Shown here: positions 55,316-64,000 of the stretch, in pieces
How positions within the stretch are numbered: position 1 is the stretch's first letter
How the letters are laid out: every line of letters starts with the position of its first letter
NCBI RefSeq assembly: GCF_947179515.1
Contig: NC_067481.1
Span: forward strand, 26,797,947-26,861,946
Direction of reading: 5' to 3'
From: Apodemus sylvaticus
Lineage: Eukaryota; Chordata; Mammalia; Rodentia; Muridae
DNA length: 64,000 nt
Notes under the pieces: generated by a model
What the model was told of the DNA's origin: nothing
Database searches by the model: none
Seen by the model: only the letters and a program-made list of their open reading frames with translations
Made by a program: the position numbers and the translations under genes

Positions 55316-55489
55316 CATCATTAAAAGTAGACTTTGAAAAAGTGAAAGTTATACTTTCCACACACTTTTGCAACCTCATCCCCAACGGAAACGCTCCCTC
55401 TCCACAGGCTTCTTCTTGGAGCCATGGGCAGCCCTGCGTTTCTCCATAGCATCTACACTAGCGAACAGCTTTAAATACATCCTCACAAG

Positions 55490-55640
55490 GTCCAGCGGTA
55501 ATGGCTGGCACTCGCCTTTTATCCTAACACTCACGGTTAGAGCAGAGGCAGGTGGAGCTCTGTAAAGTCAAGGCCAGCCTGGTCTAAAGAGTGACTTCCC
55601 GGGCATCCATGAGACCTTGTCTGCAAACAAAAGAAAACAT
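55490..55640 (+). mobile_element. Old B1-like SINE
   Basis: Diverged body with AGGCCAGCCTGGTCTAAAGAG. Confidence 0.75.
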
Positions 55641-56352
55641 CTCCATGAACTCTACAGTCCCTTGGGAGTACAGACTCCATCTGTCTTTAACGGCTTAGCA
55701 GTTGTCTCTTATTAGTAAGATCAAGTCAGATCAAAGCCCAGTGATACTGCTCAGGCTCGGCTTCCCCACCTGTGTGGGCGGGATCAGCTGGGGATCACAG
55801 CTGTGGAGCCTGAGATGGGAAGGGAGCCCCGGGCAGCTAGGAGACCTCAGACAGGTGAACGCTAGAACAGCCTCTGGGGAGGCAGCTTCATTTTAATAGA
55901 GGGACAAGGGTTATTTAAACCTTTGGAGGAGGTGAATGGGGGCAGTGGTGCTAGGAAGCCGCATTAGCATAAGGCGGAATTCCAGAGGCTGCCTGACCTG
56001 ACCTTATAAGGGGAGAGGAAGTTTAACCTGGCTGCTGGGCTGTGTGGCCACCACTGGTGGGACAAAGGTGGGAGAACGGGGATAGATGCTGGGGACATGC
56101 AGGCCCCGGAGCAGGGTGGGAGTAATCCTACTCCTGCCAATCTCAGGACCAGATTTCCTGGGTTGGGACATGCCTAGACCCTACTCTTGGTCCAGCTCTC
56201 ACTGGGTATTTAACAAATACTCCAGCGTCCAGTGTATGTGCATGGGGGCATGGGGGGGGAGTTGAAATTCTTTAAATTTCAAAAATTCACCTGCAGTATT
56301 GATCTTTGTACCAGGTAAGAGGAGAACAATTCTTTGGAGAACAATTTGCCCT
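55641..56352. other. Unique stretch
   Basis: About 710 bases without repeat or gene. 55960-56030 includes CATTAGCATAAGG and TGACCTGACCTTATAAGG. Confidence 0.55.
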
Positions 56353-56364
56353 TGTAGGTGATTT

Positions 56365-56536
56365 GGGGGGGTTACTTCCTGTCCCCCCCCCCCCCACACA
56401 CACAGGGTTTCTCTGTGTAGCCCTGGCTGACCTGGAGCTCACTCTGTAGACCAGGCTGGCCTTGAACGCAGAAATCTGCCTGCCTCTGCCTCCCAGAGTG
56501 CTGGGATTACAGGCGTGTGCACCACCACCGCCCAGC
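56365..56536 (-). mobile_element. B1 SINE with C/CA tail
   Basis: Antisense B1 bounded by TGTAGGTGATTT (56353-56364 and 56537-56548). The stretch where the T run should be reads as a C14 run plus CACACACA. Confidence 0.93.
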
Positions 56537-56548
56537 TGTAGGTGATTT

Positions 56549-56899
56549 TTGAGTATTTGGTGGAGAGACCGTGGACTGACAACCACCCGGACATCTCCTC
56601 ATATTGGGTTTTGGCCTAAGTACATGAACACTGGGATGTGCTGCTCTAATTGTCCAAAGCTTGAGACTGTCTCTAACTGGACAATAGGGCCAGGATGTGA
56701 CCAAAAGGCAACTGTTTACCTCAGACATAGATAGAAGTTGCTCGTGTAAACTAAGAGATTCACAAAATGTGTCTTATGTGTCAAGGAAAAGATGATGGCT
56801 GAGTGTGGGGGGAGCAAAGGCTGAGACTCTGAAACTGCAAACTTGATCTGGAGTAGACGAATCAGGGGAGGTGGGATTTACTACTCCTGTTGTGCTGTG
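56549..56899. other. Unassigned stretch
   Basis: No gene or repeat recognised. Confidence 0.5.
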
Positions 56900-57040
56900 T
56901 TTGTGGTTTTTTGAGACAAGATCTCACTGTGTAGCCCTGGCTTGTTTGGAACATGTTTTATGGACCAGGCTGGCCTCACAGGGCACACACCTCTGCCTCC
57001 TGAGTGTTGGGACTGAAGGTGTGGACCACCACACCCAGCT
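56900..57040 (-). mobile_element. Old B1 (antisense)
   Basis: TTTTTTGAGACAAGATCTCAC to GTGGACCACCACACCCAGC. 57041-57239 is AT-rich with nothing recognised. Confidence 0.9.
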
Positions 57041-57239
57041 AGACTTATATTAAATGTATCTATCAGTTCCAGAGTTTACTCTTTTGATTTTTCAAATCCA
57101 TAAACATGGCATGTCTCCCTGTTCATTTACACCTTTGATTTCTTTAGCCATTGCTACATTTTTTAGGATACAACTATGGCTTGTGATTTGTAGAACTTCC
57201 TGTAAGAATTTTCTTTTTTATTAATTTTTTTTTGTACAT

Positions 57240-57540
57240 GGGACTGAAGAGATGGTTCATTGGTTAAGAGCCCATGATGCTCTTGCAGAGGACTCAGGTT
57301 CAGTTCCCAGCACCCACAATGGCTCACAACAATTTGTGACTCCAGTTCCACAGGATCTGACACCATCTCCTGATCTATCTGGGTACCAGGCCTATGCAAA
57401 TACAATATTTTGGTTTTTTGAGACCAAGATTTTTTGTGGAACCCTGGCTGTCCTGGAACTCACTCTGTATACCAGGCTGGCCTTGAACTCAGAGATCATT
57501 TGCCTCCGCTTCCCAAGTGCAGATTTAAATAAATTTTTAA
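57240..57540 (+). mobile_element. B2/B3-type SINE with a B1 in its tail
   Basis: SINE body 57240-57404, then an antisense B1 at about 57407-57515, then the resumed A-rich tail (AAATAAATTTTTAAAA). Confidence 0.8.
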
Positions 57541-57579
57541 AAAATTAAAAATGTACATTACATTTAATAAGTTACCTAG

Positions 57580-57735
57580 AAAGATAATGTATGTGTGTGT
57601 GGGGGGGGCGGGGGCAGAGAACAACCTGTGGAAGTAAGTCATTCCTCTGCTTCCATGATGTGAACCCTGGTGATCTAACTCCGGTCATTTCTCTCGGCAG
57701 CAAGTCCCTTTACCCACAGAGCCATCTCCCACAGG
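57580..57735 (-). mobile_element. Old rodent SINE (antisense)
   Basis: TGTGTG and G-rich start, GTGAACCCTGGTGATCTAAC and a terminal CAGAGCCATCTCCCACAGG. Confidence 0.6.
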
Positions 57736-58126
57736 ATGAATATTACTATTTCTCAGTGGTCACTGATGATATTTTGAATTTTTGTGTCCGTGTAGTTATT
57801 ACCAGAATACAGCATATGGAAATGAAATTAATGTTTATGTTTCTCAAGCCTTTGATGGGCTAGCTCACTGCTTATTCCGAGGGAGTGTCTTGTTTTGTAG
57901 GTTGCCTGAGATGCTCTATATAGATGACGTCATCTCCAAGTGAAGGCAGTTTTGCTTCTCCATTTACATCCTTCATGCGATCCATTTTCCCATCTTTTCT
58001 GTTACACTGATGGAGAATCCAGCTGTATGGTACATGAAGTTATTAATCAGTCTTATGCTGCTGATGATTCTTCCATAGGTGTTCTTTACCAAGTTAAGGC
58101 TTTCCTCCCCTTTGAATCTATGTTCT

Positions 58127-58309
58127 TTAAATTTTATTTATTTATTATATCTAAGTACACTGTAGCTATCTTCAGACACACCAGAAGAGGGCGTCAGATC
58201 TCATTACAGATGACTGTGAGCCGCCATGTGGTTGCTGGGATTTGAACTCAGGACCTCTGGAAGAGCAGTCAGTGCTCTTAATCACTGAGCCATCTCTCCA
58301 GCTCTGTAC
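58127..58309 (-). mobile_element. B2 SINE nested in L1
   Basis: Antisense B2 bounded by CTATGTTCT (58118-58126 and 58310-58318) of L1 origin. Confidence 0.95.
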
Positions 58310-58396
58310 CTATGTTCTAAAAGGTTTCTAAAGATGCATTAAAGTGGCATTAGATTTTGCATGTCTTTTGTCAGTTATGATCATGTGGATTTTCTT

Positions 58397-58564
58397 TCTT
58401 TCTTTTTTTTTTTTTTTTTTTTGGTTTTTTGAGACAGGGTTTCTCTGTGTAGCCCTGGTCGTCCTAGAACTCACTCTGTAGACCAGGCTGGCCTTGAACT
58501 CAGAAATCTGCCCGCCTCTGCCTCCCAAGTGCTGGGATTACAGGCGTGCGCCACCATGCCTGGC
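58397..58564 (-). mobile_element. B1 SINE nested in L1
   Basis: Antisense B1 with a perfect 16-bp duplication TCATGTGGATTTTCTT (58381-58396 and 58565-58580), which is L1 sequence. Confidence 0.97.
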
Positions 58565-58689
58565 TCATGTGGATTTTCTTAATAGGGTGGATTAAATTAG
58601 TGAGTGTTGAATATTGATCCTGCCTTGCATCCATGAATAAGTCCCACTTAGTTGTGGTGTACAATTCTTTTAATATATTGCTGAAACCT

Positions 58690-58868
58690 TTAATTTTTTC
58701 TTTATGTGTCTATGAGCATGATAGTGTGCTGCCCACGGAGGCCAGAAGAGGGCACCATTTTTACTGGAGCGGGAATTACTACCATTCTCACCGGTTCTCG
58801 GAACAGAACCCAGGGTCTCTGGAAGAGCAGCAAGCACCCTCATCTGCTGAGCCTTCTCTCCAGACCTG
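58690..58868 (-). mobile_element. B3 SINE nested in L1
   Basis: Diverged B3 with GAGGCCAGAAGAGGGCACC and CTGAGCCTTCTCTCCAGACC. Confidence 0.85.
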
Positions 58869-59282
58869 TATTACTAAATTCTACTTGCCGCTATTTTCTA
58901 AGGATTTTTGAGTCTATATTCATGAATGATATTTATCTTTTTTTTTTGTTTTGTACCATTTTCATCTGCTTTTGGTATTAAGATTAATATTACTTTCATA
59001 AGATTAATTAAGAAATAATACCTTATTTCTGTTTCCTGGAAAAATTATACAGAGAGTTTAATTCTTCTTTAAATACTTAGCAGTTTCTCCAGTAAAACCA
59101 TCTGGATCTAAAAATACTGAAGGGGCAGAAGGAATGGTTTTTATTACAAATTCAAGTTTCTTAATAGTTGCAGGGCTATTCCAATGACTGATTTCATATG
59201 GGATGAATTTTGGTGGTTTATGTCTTTTAAGGGATAATTTTATTTTACTTAAGACACAAGATTTATGTGTGCAGAGTTGTTC

Positions 59283-59490
59283 ACAGGGTATTAGTTTCCC
59301 AGTGGCTGCCATAACAAATTAACATAACAATGACCTAAAACAATAAGGTTTTCCTCACAGCTCTGGAGGCCACAAACCATTGCATAAAGAAGCCAAAAGA
59401 TAGGTGTTGACAGGGCAATGGCTCCTGCGAAGACTCTAGGGAAGAATTCACCCTGACCTCTTCTAGCTTCTAAAAGGTCCCAGCTTTTTC
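59283..59490 (+). mobile_element. Ancient mammalian repeat, MaLR/MST-like
   Basis: Resembles the widespread GGCTGCCATAACAAATTA ... CTCACAGCTCTGGAGGCCAC ... AGGTGTTGACAGGGCAATGG series. Subfamily not resolved. Confidence 0.45.
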
Positions 59491-59497
59491 TTAACAG

Positions 59498-59705
59498 TTT
59501 CTGCCTCCCAAGCACTGGGATTTAAAGCATGCACCACCATATCCATTGTAATTTTGTTTTGTTCTGAGACAGGGTTTCTCTGCCTAGCCCAGGCTGTCCT
59601 GGAATTCTGGCTTTGTAGACCAGGGTGTCTTCAAATTCATAGAGATCCAACAGCCTCTGACTCCTAAATGCTGGGATTAAAGGTGTGGCCACCACATCCA
59701 GTGCA
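59498..59705 (-). mobile_element. B1 fragment followed by a B1 (antisense)
   Basis: 59498-59545 is the end of one B1. 59552-59702 is a nearly complete second copy. Confidence 0.88.
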
Positions 59706-59734
59706 AATACTTTTTAAATGCTTTTTAAATTACA

Positions 59735-60061
59735 TTTATTCATTTGCATGCGAGTGTATTCATGCCACAGCCTGCCTATGAATGTCAAAGGACAACTTGC
59801 TGGAGTTGGTTCTTTAACTGTGTGGGTTCTGGGGATCGAACTCAGGACATCAGGCTTGGCAGCAAGACTCTTCAAATGCTGGAGCATCTCCTTGGCCCAG
59901 TTTGTAATCTCTAAAATTATGTGTGTCTGTGTTGAGGATGCACACATGTGTAGATGCTGGATCCTGTGGGGCTAAAGTTATGACAGTTGAGCCACTCAGG
60001 TCCTCTGGAAGAATATAGTCCACGCTCAACCACAGAGTCCTGTTATCATCTCTCTAGCCCC
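59735..60061 (-). mobile_element. Two old SINEs (antisense)
   Basis: 59735-59900 contains GGTTCTGGGGATCGAACTCAG. 59915-60061 is B3-like, ending ATCTCTCTAGCCCC. 60062-60250 is pyrimidine-rich with no gene. Confidence 0.7.
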
Positions 60062-60251
60062 CTTTTCTCTTCAGAAGTTTGTCGGATTTTTTTGTTGTTG
60101 TTTTTTCCCCTTCCCTTTCTCTCTCTTGCTCTGGCCCTCCTCACTTCACATCCCTCTCCCCTTTTTTTTAACTGAAGCTTTTTTAAAAGTCTGTCAGTCT
60201 TACTACAACGCACCTGCATGCCCCGGCACTCTCTCCCCACTTTCCTCTTGG

Positions 60252-60433
60252 CTTGGTTTTTTTGGAGACAAGGTTTCTCTATGTAACAAAGCCCTGGCTG
60301 TCCTGGAACTAGATTTGTAGACCCAGCTGGCCTTGAACTCACAGAGATTCATCTGCCTCTGCCTTTGCCTCTGCTTCCTCTGCCGCTGCCTTTCAAGTGC
60401 CGGGCTTAAAGGCTCGAATCACCAAAGCTTGGC
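60252..60433 (-). mobile_element. B1 (antisense) with internal CTGCCT expansion
   Basis: Normal B1 ends, but the GCCTCTGCCT block is reiterated (about 60352-60391), lengthening the element. Confidence 0.88.
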
Positions 60434-60593
60434 CCTCCCACCCTTTATAATATCATGTGAATTCTTCTCCTGCAGACATTCTGCCAGTGGAATGGGAAAA
60501 AGTCTAAAGTGGAGGTTGATGAGGTGGCTTCCTGTCTGGAACTGGACATGTCTACACTGCTCTCAATGCCAGAGTGTTTCCACCACAGCCTCT

Positions 60594-60720
60594 GTGTGTT
60601 TGTGTGTGTGTGTGTGTGTGTTCTGTCATCTTTTTTTTTTTTTTTTGCAGTGCTGAGGCTCAGACCCAGGAGCCTCACACATGCCAGTCAAGTGCTCTAC
60701 CCGTGAGCCACCTCCCCCCC
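60594..60720 (-). mobile_element. ID-type SINE (antisense) next to a (GT)n
   Basis: A GT tract (60594-60620) and T run (60630-60645) precede GTGCTGAGGCTCAGACCCAG and a GTGAGCCACCTCCCCCCC end. Confidence 0.7.
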
Positions 60721-60890
60721 TTTCAGTTTTCTGTTTATTTCTTATTCTGTTTTCAGTCTTGTGGGGGAGGGGTTTGCTTCTTAGCTTCATTGTTTCTTCT
60801 GCTTGCTGTGGATTTATTTATCCTTCCTGGGTTCTTGAGGTGTGAGGGTGTAGATGATTGATGTGAGACCTTTATTTGGGACCTTCTGCC
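60721..60890 (-). mobile_element. Ancient L1 ORF2 (antisense), middle segment
   Basis: CTTAGCTTCATTGTTTCTTC and GGGTTCTTGAGGTGTGAGGG with GATGTGAGACCTTTATTTGG parallel the antisense ORF2 text expected after the segment ending at 59270. Confidence 0.65.
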
Positions 60891-60988
60891 TTTCGGGTGG
60901 GGGGCTCACAGTTAGTCTGGCAGCTCCCTCCCCCACACTACACCAGCAGCGTCCACTAATGATGGGACAATATGGAATTTGTTCAGCC

Positions 60989-61112
60989 AGTGTAGCTGAT
61001 ATCTCTTCAGTGTGACTGACATCTCTTCAGTGTGGCTGACATCTCTTCAGTGTGACTGACAAACATCTTTTCACTGTGGCTGACATCTCTACAGTGTGGC
61101 TAACATCTCTTC
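60989..61112. repeat. Minisatellite, 20-bp unit, about six copies
   Basis: The unit AGTGTGGCTGACATCTCTTC repeats with 1-3 changes per copy. The fourth copy carries a 4-base AAAC-type insertion. It lies within the dismembered L1. Confidence 0.95.
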
Positions 61113-61114
61113 AG

Positions 61115-61200
61115 ACTCCCTTCTTGATTCAGAAATTATTTAGAAATCCATTGTTTAGTTTCCAAGGATCTGGGTATTTTTCAGGTTGTTAGATTTTCTT
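61115..61200 (-). mobile_element. Ancient L1 ORF2 (antisense), last segment
   Basis: ATTCAGAAATTATTTAGAAA and TGTTTAGTTTCCAAGGATCT continue the same antisense L1 order. Confidence 0.55.
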
Positions 61201-61234
61201 GGGTTGTTTTGTAGTTTTAAGAAGAGCTAGGAGT

Positions 61235-61378
61235 AAAGACAGGGTGTCATGTAGTCCAAGTTAACCTTAAACTCCTGATCCTCCCAAGTTCCGAGAGTAA
61301 CAGGCATGTACTACCACATCTGGTTGGGTTTTTTTGTTTGTTTGGTTGGTTGTTGGCTGGCTGGTTGGTTGGTTGGGG
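61235..61378 (-). mobile_element. Old B1 (antisense) and (GGTT)n tract
   Basis: Diverged B1 at 61235-61326 followed by GGTT/GGCT units. Confidence 0.75.
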
Positions 61379-61414
61379 TTTTTTTTTTTTTTTGCTTGTC
61401 TGTTGTTCTTTGAG

Positions 61415-61586
61415 GATTTTTATTTTACATGTATGAATAAACAGAAGGCTGGCACGCCTGGTGCCTGTGGAGGCCAGGAAAGGGCACCAGATGGACTGGA
61501 ACTGAGGTCATGGCTGGTTATGAATAACTAAGTGGGTGCTGCGTCCTTTACAGTGTCCTTGACCACTGAACCATCTCACCAGCCCA
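61415..61586 (-). mobile_element. B3 SINE (antisense)
   Basis: GCCTGGTGCCTGTGGAGGCC and GAACCATCTCACCAGCCC. Confidence 0.88.
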
Positions 61587-61957
61587 AATTTTAACATGTG
61601 TTGTTGTTCTCTGGATATTGCCACAGGGCACTTCTGTGTGGCTCTTCTCTGGCCTGTGACCTACTCAGGGTTGCCCCATCTCAGCCCACTGTTCCATGTA
61701 TTGGTTCTGTTTTGTTTTCTAGGGCTGGGGGGCTGAATCTGAGGCTCACACTAAGCCCTCATCCTACCACCTCAGAGATCTCGAAGCCCTCTACCTGAGT
61801 TCCTCTTCCTACTCCCACCTATGGGCTTATATTTTTCAAAACCTACTTTTACTATGGATTCTTAAATGCTTTAACCTCCCTTCTAGCACACTATCCACCA
61901 AAGGTGGTGGAAAGGAAAGGTTAATAGGGCAAAGGTGTGGACATATTTAAAAAAAAA
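61587..61957. other. Unassigned stretch
   Basis: No gene or repeat recognised in about 370 bases. Confidence 0.5.
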
Positions 61958-62510
61958 ATAGGTCTTTGGAGCGAATCTAGTCTGCGTTGTCAGGATATCA
62001 ACAGTTTAGTTCATGTGAGTCAGCAGCTTGATCCACTCACAGACACCACTCATGAGTCAGCAAGGGCAGCTCCATCCAGAAGAAACTTCAAGGCTCTGCT
62101 GCTTGGCCTGAGTCCGAGAAAGTGGCACTGCAGGAACACCACCAGAAGTTCTCTGATGGCGTTGTTTCTCTCTACGAAGTCATGACAAACGATGACCAGC
62201 AGAGAGCAGCAGGGCAAATCAATACCACACAGTGTCATCAGCAAAGACTAACACCAGTAAAGTCCAACAATGACTAGCCAAGAATGGCAAAGCGAACTAA
62301 TACCATACAGCATTGTCCACTGTCTGCTGGGTTATATTTATACCCTTTCAAAACATTCTGAGCTCTCTCAAGTGTCCATTCTTACAAAACATCACACGCC
62401 CCTCTTCCAGGCTGCTTCCAGAAAACACCACATGTCTGTTCTCAGCAAAACATCCTCTCCTAAGAGACAGTTTCCAGAGAAACATCACATGACACAACTG
62501 AGCCTCCAAA
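61958..62510 (-). mobile_element. TATA-bearing LTR-like rodent repeat, copy 2
   Basis: The reverse complement shows GGATGTTTTGCTGAGAACAG-type tandem units, TATAAATA (62335-62342) and a 3' block GAACTAAACTGTTGATATCC / TGACAACGCAGAC / GCTCCAAAGACC. These correspond to the same blocks of the element at 54285. The copies are well diverged and in opposite orientation. Confidence 0.6.
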
Positions 62511-64000
62511 GAAACCAGAAATTTCCTCTTCACCCACCCCATACTGTTCCCAGGACGGAGTCCCTTCTCCTCACTGTGGTCCACGATCTTCACCTGTCTT
62601 CTCTCAAGCCTCCCATTTTCTTTTGGCAAGATCACCTTTCACTATAGACTCTTGTTTTATATAAGCCTAGGACTCCATAAGCTTTCTGGGCATATATGAT
62701 TTCTCAGAGCCTCCATTTACCTTCAAAGTGAGGGAAAGTATCACAATCTTACAGTGAGTCTTGGGGAATCTCAGAGGGAAAGAAGTAGGCCAGAGAGGCA
62801 AAGTCAAGGGCATGGAGCCTCACTGTGGAGCTGTCCAAGCCCACCCCCCAGGAGTTCCCCCCAGCGGTCCCCCCTCCCAGATGTTTCCCTTTAACATCTG
62901 ACCTGCTCAGGCTCCTCCCACTGGGCCCAACTCTCCCAAAGTCTCATGATCCTGTTATCTCTCTCCTGTCCCTCCCACCCAGGGAAGGGAAATCATGCCA
63001 ATATAGCAGAAATGGAGATTTTGGGCCAGGGCATTTAGTGATTGTGTTTGGCTTCATGTCAATGAGAGAGGCTGGAATGGGTCCTCCAAGCCAAGACAAG
63101 CAGTTTCCTGGAGAAAAGAGGCTACAGCGGGTCCAGTGTGGCCTGGATCCTGCTTCATTTCCTGCACTAGCTCCTCAGCTGGTGGTTGAATGGCCAATAA
63201 ATCGGAGCTTATAAAAATCGACCAGCTTGGGCTTCGTAGGTGCCATGGTATCCAAGCACCAGCTAGTCTGGGTTTTCATTTACTGATGGGCAAAGCAAGG
63301 GGGTGTTCCAACACAGACCCTGAGAGGCAAGGGTGGGGAGGTAATGGGGCTAATCTCTCTAGAGAGTCCCCTCTATCCTCTCAAGTAAATAGAGGTCACC
63401 CCTTCCCCAGCCACATCCATTATCTGATTTTCTTGCCCTCTCTGTTAAGAGTGTGAATTATCTAGACAGTGCTGTCCCCTCCACAGGGATTTCCTAGAGA
63501 TGTGCAAGAGTTAAGGGTATGCTTCAAGTTTTCTGGCAAGGCGATGTGCCCAAAGGGTTTCAAAATTTGAAGAGAAACACAAGATCATAGTTCCCAAACC
63601 AGATATTTTCCCAGTGTCCAGATGTTCAGTGGCACGCAAACCAAATGTCTGGAATATGAGCTCATTAAAAAAAATTTTTTTTGTTCAATATACATCCAGA
63701 TGTTGGTCCAACTAGCCAGAATACTTGGGCAGATAGTAACTCCACCCAGGATACCCATTCCCCACCTGCTTCCTGCACACGCCACTCCGCACAGCCTCCC
63801 CCATGACACGCTGCACCACAGACAAAGGAGTTCACAGCCTTAAACAACCCTGCCAAGTTTAAAAAGCAGCTCTGGGCTCTCTGTAAGCAGAACCAGAACC
63901 ACGGATTATTACCCAGAACCCTGGCTCTCCAGTCACCTCAGAGGACAGCAGGGTTGGGGCAGAATGTAATGTGGTTTCCAGGGTCTTCTAAAACAGACAG
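62511..64000. other. Unique non-coding end of window
   Basis: About 1.5 kb without recognised repeats. At 63191-63216 the plus strand reads GGCCAATAAATCGG then CTTATAAAAAT, a CCAAT box followed by a TATA-like run, but no convincing coding exon follows. Frames here (for example 62825-63214) have no recognisable domain. Confidence 0.5.

Larger units (their letters stand above)
57740..59270 (-). mobile_element. Ancient L1 ORF2 (antisense), reverse-transcriptase part, broken
   Basis: Diverged antisense L1 ORF2 phrases appear in the right order: GATGACGTCATCTCCAAGTG, ATGATCATGTGGATTTTC, CTTGCATCCATGAATAAGTC, GGATTTTTGAGTCTATATTC, AAACCATCTGGATCTAAAAA and GGTGGTTTATGTCTTTTAAG. A B2, a B1 and a B3 interrupt it. 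Many stops and indels leave no usable frame. Further pieces lie at 60721 and 61115. Confidence 0.75.

Noticed and set aside
60989..61112. CRISPR-like array of short repeats
   Set aside because: The repeats are contiguous without spacers and lie in mammalian DNA. It is a minisatellite.
10961..64000. Possible remnants of Hoxb10, Hoxb11 or Hoxb12
   Set aside because: No second homeodomain signature (WFQNRR) or Hox-like exon was found in any frame. These genes are lost in mammals.
31300..64000. Possible Hoxb13 or Prac1 exons
   Set aside because: No recognisable Hoxb13 homeodomain and no convincing Prac-type small frame. They are expected further right.

Overview
The window is mouse genomic DNA from the 5' (posterior) end of the HoxB cluster on chromosome 11, written antisense to Hox transcription. 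Three observations fix this. First, a complete two-exon Hoxb9 gene lies on the minus strand: the exons at 9990-10506 and 7052-7287 splice cleanly to 250 codons with a Hox9-class homeodomain. Second, the mir-196a-1 hairpin lies on the minus strand at 16683-16784, about 6 kb upstream of Hoxb9. Third, the right half carries rodent repeats (B1, B2, B3, B4 and ID SINEs and an IAP-like class II LTR). Hoxb8 should lie just beyond the left edge and Hoxb13 well beyond the right edge. Neither is present.

Layout. 1 to about 5560 is the Hoxb8-Hoxb9 spacer, with microsatellites, TTTAT-core clusters and a strong CTCF-type motif. About 5560-10960 is Hoxb9 (3' UTR, exon 2, 2.7 kb intron, exon 1, GC-rich promoter). 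10961-31290 is mostly unique non-coding sequence: mir-196a-1, a CpG-rich patch near 20.2 kb, several palindromic factor-site candidates and a CpG-rich block at 29.4-30.35 kb with no recognisable gene. Mobile elements are almost absent from 1-31 kb (one B1 at 22.5 kb and a B1 cluster at 24.1-24.6 kb). From about 31.3 to 62.5 kb the sequence changes to dense nested repeats: several dozen SINEs, three dismembered old L1 elements, an LTR element holding a solo class II LTR, further LTRs and two copies of a TATA-bearing rodent repeat. 62.5-64 kb is unique again.

Only one protein-coding gene and one RNA gene can be supported. Hoxb9 is a posterior HOX transcription factor. miR-196a is known to repress Hox messages, notably Hoxb8, and shares the strand and neighbourhood of Hoxb9, so the left third is a compact Hox regulatory unit. 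The right half looks like the expanded spacer separating Hoxb13 from the rest of the cluster. No undescribed gene system was found. The best leads are the orphan CpG-rich block with a YY1-type initiator motif, the CTCF-type motifs and the small palindromic elements in the repeat-free zone.
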